A DNA stretch of 64,000 bases from Winogradskyella jejuensis (GCF_900129745.1 NZ_FQWS01000002.1:1-64000), one strand, 5' to 3'; counted from the first letter of the stretch, positions 1 to 9,524 are shown. Program-made: numbers and translations. The notes: generated by a model from the sequence alone, not told the origin.

Positions 1-146
1 AGTATTTTATTATAATTAATAAAAACAAAAGAAGGCTCTCACTTACGATTCTCTCCAAATAAACTAATCATAATCGTTTGGATACCCTTGAATAAGGTGA
101 GAATTAAATTTTAATACTACTAATTAATTTTTAGAGTATGAAGCCA

Positions 147-177
147 TAAAAAAAGCCCATCAATTTATTTGATGAGC
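147..177 (-). terminator. Hairpin terminator after the acyl-CoA dehydrogenase gene
   Basis: Arms 155-163 and 169-177 pair around a TTTAT loop with one C-A mismatch. On the minus strand the hairpin is followed by a run of seven T (complement of 148-154). It lies 25 bases past the stop codon of the minus-strand gene. Confidence 0.7.
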
Positions 178-201
178 CTTCACAATATTTTAAAAGGTAG
201 A

Positions 202-1344
202 TTATCCTTTTATAACCCCTCTTGAAATTACAATTTTCTGAATTTCAGAAGTGCCTTCGTATATTTGAGTAATTTTTGCATCACGCATTAAACGTTCTAC
301 GTGGTATTCTTTCACAAAACCGTTCCCACCGTGAATCTGTACAGCTTCAACAGTTTGTTCCATAGCAACTTTACTAGCATATAGTTTAGCCATTGCACTA
401 GCCATATCATAATTCTCGCCTTTGTCTTTTTGCCAAGCTGCTTTCATTACTAACATACGTGCTGCTTCAATTTCTGTGTACATATCTGCCAATTTAAAGG
501 CAATAGCTTGGTGGTTACAAATTTCTGTACCAAACGCTTTACGCTCTTTAGAATATTTTAAAGCTAATTCGTAAGCACCAGATGCAATCCCTAAGGCTTG
601 TGCGGCGATACCAATGCGTCCACCAGATAAGGTTTTCATGGCGAATTTAAAACCAAATCCATCTTCACCTATTCTATTTTCTTTTGGCACTTTCACGTCA
701 TTAAATTGTAATGTGTGCGTATCACTTCCACGAATTCCTAACTTATCTTCTTTTGGTCCAATATCAAAACCAGGCATTCCTTTTTCAACAATAAAAGCGT
801 TGATACCTCGGTGTCCTTTTTCGCGATCTGTTTGTGCAATTACTAAGTAAACGTCAGAGCGTCCACCATTAGTAATCCAGTTTTTTGTACCATTAATAAC
901 ATAATGGTCACCTTTATCAATAGCTGTAGTAGCTTGAGAAGTTGCATCGCTACCTGCTTCTGGTTCACTTAGACAAAACGCACCAATTTGCTCACCTGTA
1001 GCCAATTTGGTTAAGTATTTTTGTTTCTGCTCTTCAGTACCATAAGCTTCAAGACCGTAACAAACTAAAGAGTTATTTACAGAAACCATAACCGATGCAG
1101 AAGCGTCAATTTTAGATAATTCTTCCATGATTAAAACGTATGAAATGGTATCCATTCCGCTTCCACCATATTTTGGGTCAACCATAATACCCATAAAGCC
1201 TAGCTCGCCCATTTTACGAACTAATTCTTGCGGAAAAGTCTGTTTATCATCACGTTCTATAACACCAGGAAGTAATTCTGTTTGTGCAAAATCGCGAGCA
1301 GCATCGCGTATCATTAAATGCTCTTCTGTTAAGCTAAAGTCCAT
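202..1344 (-). CDS. Acyl-CoA dehydrogenase
   Basis: A 380-residue FAD-dependent acyl-CoA dehydrogenase, which makes the trans-2-enoyl-CoA in fatty-acid or branched-chain amino-acid breakdown. The length is normal for the short/medium-chain branch. The family signature FCLSEPEAGSDA is present in the middle of the N-terminal half. The C-terminal block IHGGNGF...YEGTSEIQ carries the expected catalytic glutamate, at about residue 363. It is a single-gene unit with its own promoter and terminator. Substrate chain length cannot be read from the sequence; butyryl-CoA or isovaleryl-CoA type activity are both possible. Confidence 0.95.
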   Translation of the reverse strand: MDFSLTEEHLMIRDAARDFAQTELLPGVIERDDKQTFPQELVRKMGELGFMGIMVDPKYGGSGMDTISYVLIMEELSKIDASASVMVSVNNSLVCYGLEAYGTEEQKQKYLTKLATGEQIGAFCLSEPEAGSDATSQATTAIDKGDHYVINGTKNWITNGGRSDVYLVIAQTDREKGHRGINAFIVEKGMPGFDIGPKEDKLGIRGSDTHTLQFNDVKVPKENRIGEDGFGFKFAMKTLSGGRIGIAAQALGIASGAYELALKYSKERKAFGTEICNHQAIAFKLADMYTEIEAARMLVMKAAWQKDKGENYDMASAMAKLYASKVAMEQTVEAVQIHGGNGFVKEYHVERLMRDAKITQIYEGTSEIQKIVISRGVIKG

Positions 1345-1381
1345 ATAAGTTGTTTATTATTGATTTCTTAAAAATTCCATG

Positions 1382-1412
1382 CAAAGATAATGCTTTGTTG
1401 TGGTATTTTCAA
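1382..1412 (-). promoter_or_regulatory. Bacteroidota-type promoter for the acyl-CoA dehydrogenase
   Basis: On the minus strand, TTG (complement of 1410-1412) is followed after 20 bases by TATCTTTG (complement of 1382-1389). This matches the TTG / TAnnTTTG pattern of Bacteroidota housekeeping promoters. The box ends 37 bases upstream of the start codon. Confidence 0.7.
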
Positions 1413-1435
1413 TGGATAATCTTAATTTTACTTAT

Positions 1436-2509
1436 ATGTTAACAAAAAGCTATAATGTTGTTTCTGTTATGTCTGGTACATCTCTAGATGGTATCGATTT
1501 ATTATATGCTAAGTTTTTATTTTTTGGTCAGTTGCAGTTCGAAATCTTAGATTTTGAAACTGTAAAATATCCAAGGATATGGTACGAAAAACTTAAAACT
1601 CTAACCCAGTATTCCAAAGATGAATTAAAAACTATCGATGATGAATATTCGGTTTATTTAGCTGAAAAAATTTCAGAGTTCATAATAAAAAGGGATATAA
1701 GAGATATTGATTTTGTTGCATCTCATGGACATACAGCATTACATAATCCAGAAGATGGTTACACTTGCCAGATAGGAAATCAACAGATATTAGCTGATAA
1801 GATTGGTAAAAAAGTTATATGCGACTTTAGAGTTCAAGATGTTAATTTGGGAGGTCAAGGTGCGCCATTAGTGCCTATTGGTGATAAACTATTATTTTCA
1901 GAATACGACTTCTGCGTCAATCTAGGTGGGTTTGCTAATATTTCTTTCGATAAGAATAGAGAACGAATAGCTTTCGATATTTGTCCTGTTAATATAGTAC
2001 TCAACTATTTTGTTTCATCTATAGGTATTGAATACGATGATAAGGGGAAAATTTCAAAATCAGGACTTATAAATTCTGAATTATTAAAAAACCTAAATGC
2101 TTTACCATTTTATAACTTGAATCCTCCTAAGTCTTTAGGATTAGAATGGGTTCAACAAGAAGTAATGCCTTTAATAGAAAGATTTGATATTAAGACTAAA
2201 GACCTATTAAGGACTTTTGTAGAACATGCGGCAATTCAGATTTCAAAATATCTTGATAATCCTAATTCAAAAGTATTAATTACTGGAGGTGGTGCATACA
2301 ATTTATTTTTAATTGAACGTATTAAAGCACTTTCTGAGGCTGAAATAATAATTCCAGATAAAGCTATTATTGAATATAAAGAGGCTTTAATTTTTGGTTT
2401 GTTAGGCGTATTAAAAGACAGAAACGAAATTAATTGCTTAAAGAGTGTAACTGGAGCAAAAAAAGACCATTCTTCAGGTGTAATATTTCATCCTAAAATT
2501 AATGTATAA
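1436..2509 (+). CDS. anmK: Anhydro-N-acetylmuramic acid kinase
   Basis: Phosphorylates and opens 1,6-anhydro-MurNAc to MurNAc-6-phosphate in cytoplasmic cell-wall recycling. The family-defining phosphate-binding motif MSGTSLDGIDL sits at residues 12-22 counted from ATG 1436. NLGGFANISF near residue 160 and TGGGAYN near residue 283 are the other ASKHA-fold nucleotide-binding motifs. I place the start at 1436 because family members begin about ten residues before MSGTSLDG; ATG 1412 and GTG 1400 are in-frame alternatives. At 357 residues it is of normal size. Confidence 0.95.
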   Translation: MLTKSYNVVSVMSGTSLDGIDLLYAKFLFFGQLQFEILDFETVKYPRIWYEKLKTLTQYSKDELKTIDDEYSVYLAEKISEFIIKRDIRDIDFVASHGHTALHNPEDGYTCQIGNQQILADKIGKKVICDFRVQDVNLGGQGAPLVPIGDKLLFSEYDFCVNLGGFANISFDKNRERIAFDICPVNIVLNYFVSSIGIEYDDKGKISKSGLINSELLKNLNALPFYNLNPPKSLGLEWVQQEVMPLIERFDIKTKDLLRTFVEHAAIQISKYLDNPNSKVLITGGGAYNLFLIERIKALSEAEIIIPDKAIIEYKEALIFGLLGVLKDRNEINCLKSVTGAKKDHSSGVIFHPKINV

Positions 2510-2534
2510 TTTACATTATGCATTTAGAGTTTTT

Positions 2535-2542
2535 TATATTTG
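2535..2542 (+). promoter_or_regulatory. -7 promoter box ahead of the amino-acid dehydrogenase
   Basis: TATATTTG matches TAnnTTTG and ends 20 bases before the ATG at 2563. No TTG is found at the ideal upstream distance; TTA at 2511-2513 is the nearest. Confidence 0.5.
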
Positions 2543-2562
2543 TTAATCACTAAAACTAACTA

Positions 2563-3798
2563 ATGTCTTTAATCAAAGATTTACTCAATACTTACGAAAA
2601 CAAAGCTCCAGAAATCGTTTTTCACTGGAATGACCCAGAGACTGAAGCAGAAGGTTGGACGGTTATAAATTCGCTTCGTGGTGGTGCCGCAGGTGGAGGA
2701 ACGCGCATGCGTGAAGGTTTGGATATGAACGAAGTACTCTCCTTAGCAAAAACAATGGAAGTGAAGTTTACAGTATCTGGACCAAATATTGGAGGTGCAA
2801 AATCTGGAATTAATTTCAATCCACAAGACCCACGTAAAAAAGGCGTTTTAGAACGTTGGTACGCAGCAGTGTCACCCTTACTTAAAAGTTATTACGGAAC
2901 AGGAGGAGATCTTAACGTAGATGAAATTCATGAGGTGATTCCTATCACTGAAGAGAGTGGTGTTTGGCATCCACAAGAAGGCGTTTTCGAAGGACATTTT
3001 AAGCCAACAGCTGCAGATAAGATTAACAGAATAGGGCAGTTACGACACGGTGTTATTAAGGTGATAGAAAACCCAAAATACTCACCAGACGTTTCAAAAA
3101 AGTACACTGTGGCAGATATGATTACTGGTTTTGGAGTTGCAGAAGCTGCAAAACATTTTTATGATATCCATAACGAAAGTATCGTAGGAAAACGCGCTAT
3201 TGTTCAAGGGTTCGGAAACGTCGGAGCTGCGGCAGCATTTTATCTAGCTCAAATGGGTGCTAAAATTGTTGGAATTATTGACCGCGTTGGCGGATTGATT
3301 AACGAAGATGGTTTTTCATTTGAGGAAGTACGAGATATGTATTTATCCAAAAACAGAAATACGCTTGGCAATAAGAATCTGATTTCATTTGAAGAAATGA
3401 ATGAAAAAATATGGTCTTTAGAGGCTGAAGTTTTTGCCCCTTGTGCGGCATCACGTTTAATTACGCAAAATCAAATTGACCAATTAATCGATAGCGGTTT
3501 AGAAGTTGTTTCTTGCGGAGCAAATGTACCTTTTGCAGACAAGGAAATTTTCTTTGGTCCGATAATGGAATACACGGATAATAAAGTAAGCTTGATTCCA
3601 GATTTTATTTCAAATTGTGGAATGGCAAGAGTTTTTGCTTATTTTATGGAGCGCAAAGTTCAAATGACTGATGATGCTATTTTTGAAGACACTTCAGAAG
3701 TTATAAAAAAAGCACTTCAAGACTTATATAAAAATAATAACAATAAAACAGGAATTAGTGCAACTGCTTTCGAAATTGCACTTAAACAATTAATATAA
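2563..3798 (+). CDS. Glu/Leu/Phe/Val family dehydrogenase
   Basis: A 411-residue amino-acid dehydrogenase that reversibly deaminates an L-amino acid to the 2-oxo acid with NAD(P). The substrate-binding half contains RGGAAGGGTRM near residue 40 and PNIGGAKSGI near residues 74-83, whose lysine is conserved in the family. The Rossmann half begins with GFGNVGAAAAF near residue 217. Glutamate versus leucine or valine as substrate cannot be settled by eye. It is followed after 5 bases by nhaD, so the two are probably co-transcribed. Confidence 0.9.
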   Translation: MSLIKDLLNTYENKAPEIVFHWNDPETEAEGWTVINSLRGGAAGGGTRMREGLDMNEVLSLAKTMEVKFTVSGPNIGGAKSGINFNPQDPRKKGVLERWYAAVSPLLKSYYGTGGDLNVDEIHEVIPITEESGVWHPQEGVFEGHFKPTAADKINRIGQLRHGVIKVIENPKYSPDVSKKYTVADMITGFGVAEAAKHFYDIHNESIVGKRAIVQGFGNVGAAAAFYLAQMGAKIVGIIDRVGGLINEDGFSFEEVRDMYLSKNRNTLGNKNLISFEEMNEKIWSLEAEVFAPCAASRLITQNQIDQLIDSGLEVVSCGANVPFADKEIFFGPIMEYTDNKVSLIPDFISNCGMARVFAYFMERKVQMTDDAIFEDTSEVIKKALQDLYKNNNNKTGISATAFEIALKQLI

Positions 3799-3803
3799 AA
3801 CCT

Positions 3804-5195
3804 ATGGAAACCATTATAGTATTAGTATTTGTTTTTGGCTATCTAGCCATTACTCTAGAACACACCATTAAAATAGATAAGCTTATACCAGCACTGGTAA
3901 TGATGGCTATCAGTTGGGCTTTGATATCTTTAGGTATTGACGCTTTTCCACAGTGGTTTGATTCTGCAAAACATACCTTAATGGACAACTTTGGCCTGCT
4001 TCCGCATGAAGAAAAAATGCATTTAATGGAAGAAACATTGCTTCACCATTTGGGTAAAACAGCAGAGATACTTGTTTTCTTACTCGGAGCCATGACTATA
4101 GTTGAGATTATAGATTATTTTGATGGTTTTTCTACTATAAAATCAGCAGTTAATTTCAAAAGCCGAAAGAAATTGCTTTGGTTGTTCTCCATATTAGCTT
4201 TTGTGTTATCTGCAATTATTGATAACCTAACAGCAACGATTGTTTTAATTTCTATACTTCAAAAAATAGTTAAAGATAGAGATATTCGTATTTGGTATGC
4301 TGGATTAATTATTATTGCTGCAAATGCAGGAGGTGCATGGTCACCTATAGGAGATGTAACAACAACCATGCTTTGGATTGGTAATAAAGTGTCTACAGGT
4401 AAATTATTTATGTATTTATTTATACCATCGATATTATGTATGGTAGTGCCAACTGTAATAGCATCTTTCTTAAAACCTTTTAAAGGAGATTTAGAGTTAC
4501 AAGATGATGACGATAAGCCAAAACATAGATTTAGCTCCACAATGTTATTCTTAGGATTAGGAGCTATAGTTTCTGTACCTTTCTTTAAAGTTATAACACA
4601 TTTACCTCCATACGTAGGTATGATGTTAGCTTTAGGTATTGTAGCCATATTTGCTGAGATTTACACGAGCTCTAGATTTACCATGACTCAAGTTGAACAA
4701 GGTGAGGCATTTACACACGACCACCATAGTCCTGTTCATCGTTCACTATCAAGAATCGAAATGCCGAGTATTTTGTTTTTCTTAGGAATTTTAATGGCTG
4801 TAGCTGCATTAGAGTCTTTAGGTATTTTGTTTGGTTTTGCTAATACACTTCAAGATACAATGCCTATGATGGGGACAGAAATGCATGGTGAAGGAGTTTC
4901 AGATTTAGTTGTTCTTCTTTTAGGAGTAGGTTCAGCAGTAATTGACAATGTACCACTCGTGGCAGCAAGTTTAGGAATGTTCTCTGAGCCTTTAGATAAT
5001 GAATTATGGCATTTTATCGCATATTCGGCAGGAACTGGAGGTAGTATGCTTATTATTGGTTCTGCAGCTGGAGTTGTGGCCATGGGAATGGAAAAAATTG
5101 ACTTCTTTTGGTATCTTAAAAAGATTTCTTGGTTAGCGCTTTTAGGCTTTATAGCTGGAGCAGCAGCATTTATGGTTACAAGAACTTTGTTCTAA
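3804..5195 (+). CDS. nhaD: Sodium:proton antiporter NhaD
   Basis: A 463-residue multi-pass inner-membrane protein of the NhaD family in the ArsB/NhaD ion-transporter superfamily, exchanging Na+ or Li+ for H+. Hydrophobic segments run along the whole length, with polar motifs inside membrane regions, for example SAIIDNLTATIV, NAGGAWSPIGDVTTTML and VIDNVPLVAASLGMF. The conserved aspartates and glycines of these three blocks are typical of NhaD. A soluble loop rich in D, H and K lies around residues 230-245. It follows the dehydrogenase gene by 5 bases. NhaD is common in marine flavobacteria with a sodium cycle. Confidence 0.93.
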   Translation: METIIVLVFVFGYLAITLEHTIKIDKLIPALVMMAISWALISLGIDAFPQWFDSAKHTLMDNFGLLPHEEKMHLMEETLLHHLGKTAEILVFLLGAMTIVEIIDYFDGFSTIKSAVNFKSRKKLLWLFSILAFVLSAIIDNLTATIVLISILQKIVKDRDIRIWYAGLIIIAANAGGAWSPIGDVTTTMLWIGNKVSTGKLFMYLFIPSILCMVVPTVIASFLKPFKGDLELQDDDDKPKHRFSSTMLFLGLGAIVSVPFFKVITHLPPYVGMMLALGIVAIFAEIYTSSRFTMTQVEQGEAFTHDHHSPVHRSLSRIEMPSILFFLGILMAVAALESLGILFGFANTLQDTMPMMGTEMHGEGVSDLVVLLLGVGSAVIDNVPLVAASLGMFSEPLDNELWHFIAYSAGTGGSMLIIGSAAGVVAMGMEKIDFFWYLKKISWLALLGFIAGAAAFMVTRTLF

Positions 5196-5252
5196 GCACA
5201 CGTTAATTCTATTTTTTACGTTATAACAAAATATTAAATCAAACAAACGAGT

Positions 5253-5942
5253 ATGTTAAACACAACTTTACAAGATGCAGAAGCTTTAGTTGAAGGAGAA
5301 TCAGTAGAAAAAACGTTATCCATAATAGAGTTAATTACTACTGGTGGTACTGCGGGTATTATAATTATTGCCATCCTTGGTATTTTATTTATTGCTGCTA
5401 TTTACATTTATTTTGAAAGAATTTTTGCTATTAAAGAAGCCTCCAAAGTAGATTCAAACTTCATGAATCAAATTAGAGATTATGTCAGTGATGGAAAGAT
5501 TGATTCAGCACAAAACTTATGTTCTACAGCAAATTCTCCTGTATCTAGGTTAATTAGTAAAGGGATTTCAAGAATAGGAAAACCTCTAGACGATATAAAT
5601 ACAGCTATAGAAAATGCAGGTCGACTTGAGATTTATGGTTTAGAAAAAAACGTTAGTGTGTTAGCTACAATTTCTGGAGCAGCACCAATGATAGGGTTCT
5701 TAGGAACAGTAATCGGGATGATTTTATCTATATTCGAAATTGCTAATTCTGGAGGTTCAATAGATATAAAAACCTTAGCAGACGGTCTTTATACAGCTAT
5801 GACGACAACAGTAGGTGGTCTAATTGTAGGTATTATTGCGTATATAGCATACAACCATTTAGTAGTTAAAACCAATAAAGTGGTTTATCAAATGGAGGCC
5901 AACTCTTTAGAGTTCTTAGATCTTTTAAACGAGCCTATTTAA
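5253..5942 (+). CDS. exbB: ExbB/TolQ/MotA-family proton channel protein
   Basis: A 229-residue inner-membrane protein that forms, with ExbD, the proton channel energising TonB. A membrane segment lies at about residues 35-55, followed by a cytoplasmic region. Two more segments occur at about 132-160 (LATISGAAPMIGFLGTVIGM, the family signature) and 180-200 (TAMTTTVGGLIVGIIAYIAY). The gene is one base ahead of exbD and opens an exbB-exbD-tonB-tonB-folC run. No consensus promoter was found in the 57-base gap from nhaD; only the near-match TATTTTTT is visible. Confidence 0.93.
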   Translation: MLNTTLQDAEALVEGESVEKTLSIIELITTGGTAGIIIIAILGILFIAAIYIYFERIFAIKEASKVDSNFMNQIRDYVSDGKIDSAQNLCSTANSPVSRLISKGISRIGKPLDDINTAIENAGRLEIYGLEKNVSVLATISGAAPMIGFLGTVIGMILSIFEIANSGGSIDIKTLADGLYTAMTTTVGGLIVGIIAYIAYNHLVVKTNKVVYQMEANSLEFLDLLNEPI

Positions 5943-5943
5943 T

Positions 5944-6336
5944 ATGAATTTACGCGGAAGAAATAAAGTAACACCGGAATTTAATATGTCCTCAATGACT
6001 GACATTGTATTCTTGTTGCTCATCTTTTTTATGATTGCCTCTACACTAGTTTCGGCAGAAGCCATAGATTTATTGCTGCCAAAATCTTCTAGTAAGACCA
6101 CGCAAACTAAAAATGTATCAGTAAGTGTTAATAAGCAGCTACAATACTTTGTAGACTTAAAGCAGGTATCTAAAGACCAATTAGAAGCTGCTGTACTCGA
6201 TAAAGTTGGAAGTTCAGACTCACCAACAATTACCATAAGGTCAGACCAAGATGTAGATTTAAAGCATGTGGTTTTTATTATGGATATAGCCAACAGGAAT
6301 AAAATAAAATCTACGCTAGCGGTAAAATCCAATTAG
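5944..6336 (+). CDS. exbD: ExbD/TolR family biopolymer transport protein
   Basis: A 130-residue partner of ExbB. One transmembrane helix near the N-terminus contains MTDIVFLLLIFFMI. Its aspartate, residue 20, matches the proton-conducting Asp of ExbD/TolR. The rest is a periplasmic domain of usual size. It begins one base after the exbB stop, which implies coupled expression. Confidence 0.93.
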   Translation: MNLRGRNKVTPEFNMSSMTDIVFLLLIFFMIASTLVSAEAIDLLLPKSSSKTTQTKNVSVSVNKQLQYFVDLKQVSKDQLEAAVLDKVGSSDSPTITIRSDQDVDLKHVVFIMDIANRNKIKSTLAVKSN

Positions 6337-6363
6337 CAGATTTTATAAAACCCCAAACCAACT

Positions 6364-7395
6364 ATGAAATACCTCAATACCAAACATGAGCGTAATTCAG
6401 CCAAAATTACAAGTTTAACAGTCCTTATTGTGGCATTGTTATTTTTTGTGGTTGGTCCTCCCTACAAAGAAATTCCAGAAGAATATGGTGTAGCCATCAA
6501 CTTTGGAGAACCAAGCGTAGTTAATGACAACGCTGCTATAGATAATCCTTCTAAATCTGAAGATGTTGTTGAAGACAACCAAGAAGACGTTACTCCAGAA
6601 GAGCAAATTGATGATATTGTTGAAGAGGAAATACCTGAAGAGGAAGTTGAAGATAATGCCGAAGAAGATGCTCAAAAATTAGCTGAACAAGAAGCAGCGG
6701 AAGAGGCTGCTAAAGAAGAAGCTGCCAAATTAGAAGCAGCAGAGCAAAAAGCTGCTGAAGAGTTATTGGCGCAACAAGAGAAAGAGGCTCTTAGGATTAA
6801 AGAAGCCGAAGAAGCTAAAGCAAAAGCAGAAGCAGAAAAAAAAGCAAAGGAGAAGTTAGAGGCTGAAAAGTTGGCTGCGGCAAAAACTAAAGCAGAGCGT
6901 CTTGCTAAAGCTAAAGCCGCAAGAGAAGCTAAGGAAAAAGCAGATAGAGCAGCTGCTGCGAAAGCAGCAAAAGCAGAAGCAGACCGAAAAGCTGCAGCTT
7001 CAGCGGCCGCCGCACAGAAAAATAAAAGTGGAGGAAGTGATGCCGCTGGCTTTAAATTAAGTCAGGAAGGTCCAGTTTATCCAGGTTGTGAAGGGAAAAA
7101 TAATGCAGATAGAAAAACCTGTATGAATCAGAAAATCAGTACATTTTTCACAAATCAATTTGATTCTGATTTAGCTGAAAATTTAGGTTTTACAGGAAAT
7201 CAATCTATTAAAATTCGTTTTGACATAAATGAAACTGGCAAGATTATTGGAGTTAGGGTTATAGCAGCTCATCCAGACCTTGTAGCAGAAACTAAACGAG
7301 TTATAGGTTTGTTGCCAAATATTAAACCTGCTTTACAGCAAGGAAAGCCAGTAAAAGTGCCATATTCAATACCAATAAGGTTTAAAGCACAATAA
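6364..7395 (+). CDS. tonB: TonB-like energy transducer with long charged linker
   Basis: A 343-residue TonB-type protein that would pass ExbB/ExbD energy to outer-membrane receptors. A single membrane helix lies at about residues 17-34. A very long Glu/Ala/Lys-rich segment, residues about 60-225, probably forms a periplasm-spanning helix. The C-terminal domain (about 240-343) contains PVYPGCEG, a common start of Bacteroidota TonB C-terminal domains, and ends in a strand with IPIRFKAQ. Its first 47 residues closely resemble those of the next gene, so the two are tandem paralogs with different C-termini. Confidence 0.85.
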   Translation: MKYLNTKHERNSAKITSLTVLIVALLFFVVGPPYKEIPEEYGVAINFGEPSVVNDNAAIDNPSKSEDVVEDNQEDVTPEEQIDDIVEEEIPEEEVEDNAEEDAQKLAEQEAAEEAAKEEAAKLEAAEQKAAEELLAQQEKEALRIKEAEEAKAKAEAEKKAKEKLEAEKLAAAKTKAERLAKAKAAREAKEKADRAAAAKAAKAEADRKAAASAAAAQKNKSGGSDAAGFKLSQEGPVYPGCEGKNNADRKTCMNQKISTFFTNQFDSDLAENLGFTGNQSIKIRFDINETGKIIGVRVIAAHPDLVAETKRVIGLLPNIKPALQQGKPVKVPYSIPIRFKAQ

Positions 7396-7439
7396 TATCA
7401 CTGTAACTTTTCACGTTGTATAGCTAACAAAGTGCTTTA

Positions 7440-8288
7440 ATGAAGTATTTAAAAACTAAACACGAGAAAAATTCTGCAAAGATTACTGCATTAATAATCT
7501 TAATATTAATGTTGCTCATTTTTGTTGTCGGGCCACAATATATGGATCCGCCAGAAGAGTATGGTGTTGCTGTAAACTTCGGTACTAACGATTTTGGTAG
7601 TGGTAATAAGCCATTAAGTAAGCCTAAGCAAGCAGATATTCCAAAAAAATCAGAAGAGCAAAATATCAAACAGGAGGAAGTTAAACCTCAAACCTCTCAA
7701 CCTAAAACAGAAGACCTTTTAACTCAAGAAACAGAAGAGGCGATTGCTATAAAAAAGAAACAGCAGGCTGAGGCTAAAGCTAAGGCAGAAGCTGAAAGAG
7801 CAGAACGCTTAAGACGTGAGGCTGAAGAACGAAAAAAGAGAGAAGAAGCTGAAAAACGTAAAAAACTTGATAACCTTATTGGAGGTGTAAAGAACTCCAA
7901 AGGAAATGATAATGGAGGTGAAGGCCCAGACGGCAAGCCTGGGAATAAAGGCCAACTAGACGGCAATCCTTATGCACCAAGCTATTTTGGCGGCTCCGGG
8001 CCAGGAAAAGGTGGAGTAGGATACGGCTTAAGTGGTCGAGGAAGACCAAGTAAGAAAATCTTTAAACAAGATTGTAATGAGTATGGTTTAGTTATTGTTC
8101 GTATAGAGGTAGACAAAAGTGGAAAAGTAACTTCCGCTACACCAGGAGCAAAAGGTTCTACTAACACGCATCCTTGCTTGTTAGCTCCAGCAAAAAAAAT
8201 AGCCTTATCTCACAAATGGCCAGCTGATGCCAATGCGCCAGCTAAACAAGTTGGTTTTGTGAGTATCAATTTTGATGTCAGTCAATAA
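7440..8288 (+). CDS. Second TonB-like energy transducer
   Basis: A 282-residue paralog of the preceding TonB-like protein. The N-terminus MKYLKTKHEKNSAKIT, the membrane helix and the following PEEYGVAVNFG match its neighbour almost residue for residue. After a shorter Lys/Glu/Ala-rich helix (about 90-145) comes a Gly/Pro-rich stretch (about 150-200). The final domain has VIVRIEVDKSGKVTSA, the strand pattern of a TonB C-terminal domain, and two cysteines at about 212 and 246. The stop codon abuts the folC start. Its dedicated receptor is unknown. Confidence 0.8.
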   Translation: MKYLKTKHEKNSAKITALIILILMLLIFVVGPQYMDPPEEYGVAVNFGTNDFGSGNKPLSKPKQADIPKKSEEQNIKQEEVKPQTSQPKTEDLLTQETEEAIAIKKKQQAEAKAKAEAERAERLRREAEERKKREEAEKRKKLDNLIGGVKNSKGNDNGGEGPDGKPGNKGQLDGNPYAPSYFGGSGPGKGGVGYGLSGRGRPSKKIFKQDCNEYGLVIVRIEVDKSGKVTSATPGAKGSTNTHPCLLAPAKKIALSHKWPADANAPAKQVGFVSINFDVSQ

Positions 8289-9506
8289 ATGAATTACAAA
8301 GAGACCGTAGATTGGTTATTCAACCAACTACCTATGTACCAGAATCAAGGTAAATCAGCTTATAAAAAAGATTTATCAAATACTCATTTACTAGCCAGTT
8401 ATCTCAATAATCCTGAGCGCAAGTTTAAGTCCATACATGTCGGAGGAACAAATGGAAAAGGTTCAACTAGTCATATGCTGGCTTCAATTCTTCAAGAAGC
8501 GGGTTATAAAGTAGGCTTGTATACATCACCACATCTTAAAGATTACAGAGAGCGAATTAAAATTAATGGGAAAGAAATCTCTAAGCAATTTGTAATGGGT
8601 TTTGTTAGAAAGCACAAGTCTTTCTTTGAGACAAACTCGCTTTCCTTTTTTGAAATGACAGTAGGTTTGGCGTTCGATTATTTTGTAAAGTCCAAAGTAG
8701 ATATCGCTATTATTGAAGTGGGTTTAGGCGGAAGGTTAGATTCTACCAATATCATTACACCAGAACTTTCTGTAATTACTAATATAGGAATGGATCATGT
8801 TCAATTTTTGGGTAATACGTTGCCTGAAATAGCCTTAGAAAAAGCAGGTATCATTAAGACCAATATTCCTGTAGTCGTTGGAGAAACGCATCCAGAAACG
8901 GTTCCGGTTTTCAATACTAAAGCCAAAGAAACAAAATCTGAAATCTATTTTGCCGACCAAACTATTGATAAAGTCTTAGAAAGTGATTTAAAAGGAACGT
9001 ATCAAAATCAGAATATAAAGACAGTAATACAAGCTGTTGAAATTTTGAAAACTAAAAGATATACCATTTCAGAAAAGGACTTAAAAGAAGGATTATTAAA
9101 TGTTGTAAAAAATACGGGTTTAATGGGCAGGTGGCAAGTTTTAAGTCAAAGCCCTAAAATTATCTGCGATACTGCGCATAACAAAGAAGGCTTATCTTAT
9201 GTTATGAAGCAGTTGCAAAACGAATCGTTTGAGAAGCTGCATATTGTTTTTGGTGTTGTAAACGATAAGAATCTGGGTGATATTATGTCTTTACTCCCTA
9301 AAGAAGCAGAGTATTATTTGGCAAAACCAAATATTCAACGTGGGTTAAATATTGAAGAATTAGCAAAAGCCTTCAATAATAAAGGTCTAAAAAACAGAAG
9401 TTATAAGTCTGTTAATCAAGCATTATTAGAGGCAAAGCGTAGCGCTTCAGAAAATGATGTTATCTATGTTGGTGGCAGCACATTTGTTGTTGCAGAAATA
9501 TTGTAA
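8289..9506 (+). CDS. folC: Folylpolyglutamate synthase / dihydrofolate synthase
   Basis: A 405-residue Mur-ligase-family enzyme that adds glutamate to dihydropteroate and to folates in the cytoplasm. The ATP-binding loop GGTNGKGST is at residues 52-60. EVGLGGRLDSTN (about 143-154) and GMDHVQFLG (about 170) are conserved Mur-ligase/FolC motifs. CDTAHNKEG near residue 295 opens the C-terminal domain. The gene begins immediately after the TonB-like stop codon, so it is the last gene of the exbB run. Bifunctionality is inferred because this is the only folC in view. Confidence 0.93.
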   Translation: MNYKETVDWLFNQLPMYQNQGKSAYKKDLSNTHLLASYLNNPERKFKSIHVGGTNGKGSTSHMLASILQEAGYKVGLYTSPHLKDYRERIKINGKEISKQFVMGFVRKHKSFFETNSLSFFEMTVGLAFDYFVKSKVDIAIIEVGLGGRLDSTNIITPELSVITNIGMDHVQFLGNTLPEIALEKAGIIKTNIPVVVGETHPETVPVFNTKAKETKSEIYFADQTIDKVLESDLKGTYQNQNIKTVIQAVEILKTKRYTISEKDLKEGLLNVVKNTGLMGRWQVLSQSPKIICDTAHNKEGLSYVMKQLQNESFEKLHIVFGVVNDKNLGDIMSLLPKEAEYYLAKPNIQRGLNIEELAKAFNNKGLKNRSYKSVNQALLEAKRSASENDVIYVGGSTFVVAEIL

Positions 9507-9524
9507 TTTTTTATTGAAATTCTT

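Noticed and set aside
1..146. Searched for a gene, RNA or promoter at the left edge
   Set aside because: Only short frames and A/T-rich sequence were seen; nothing could be supported.
5925..6332. A 135-codon open frame antisense to exbD
   Set aside because: ExbD is conserved on the plus strand and fully explains this interval.
6700..7020. Repetitive Ala/Glu/Lys codons considered as a DNA tandem repeat
   Set aside because: The repetition is at amino-acid level (charged helix linker of TonB); the codons vary and there is no fixed DNA unit.
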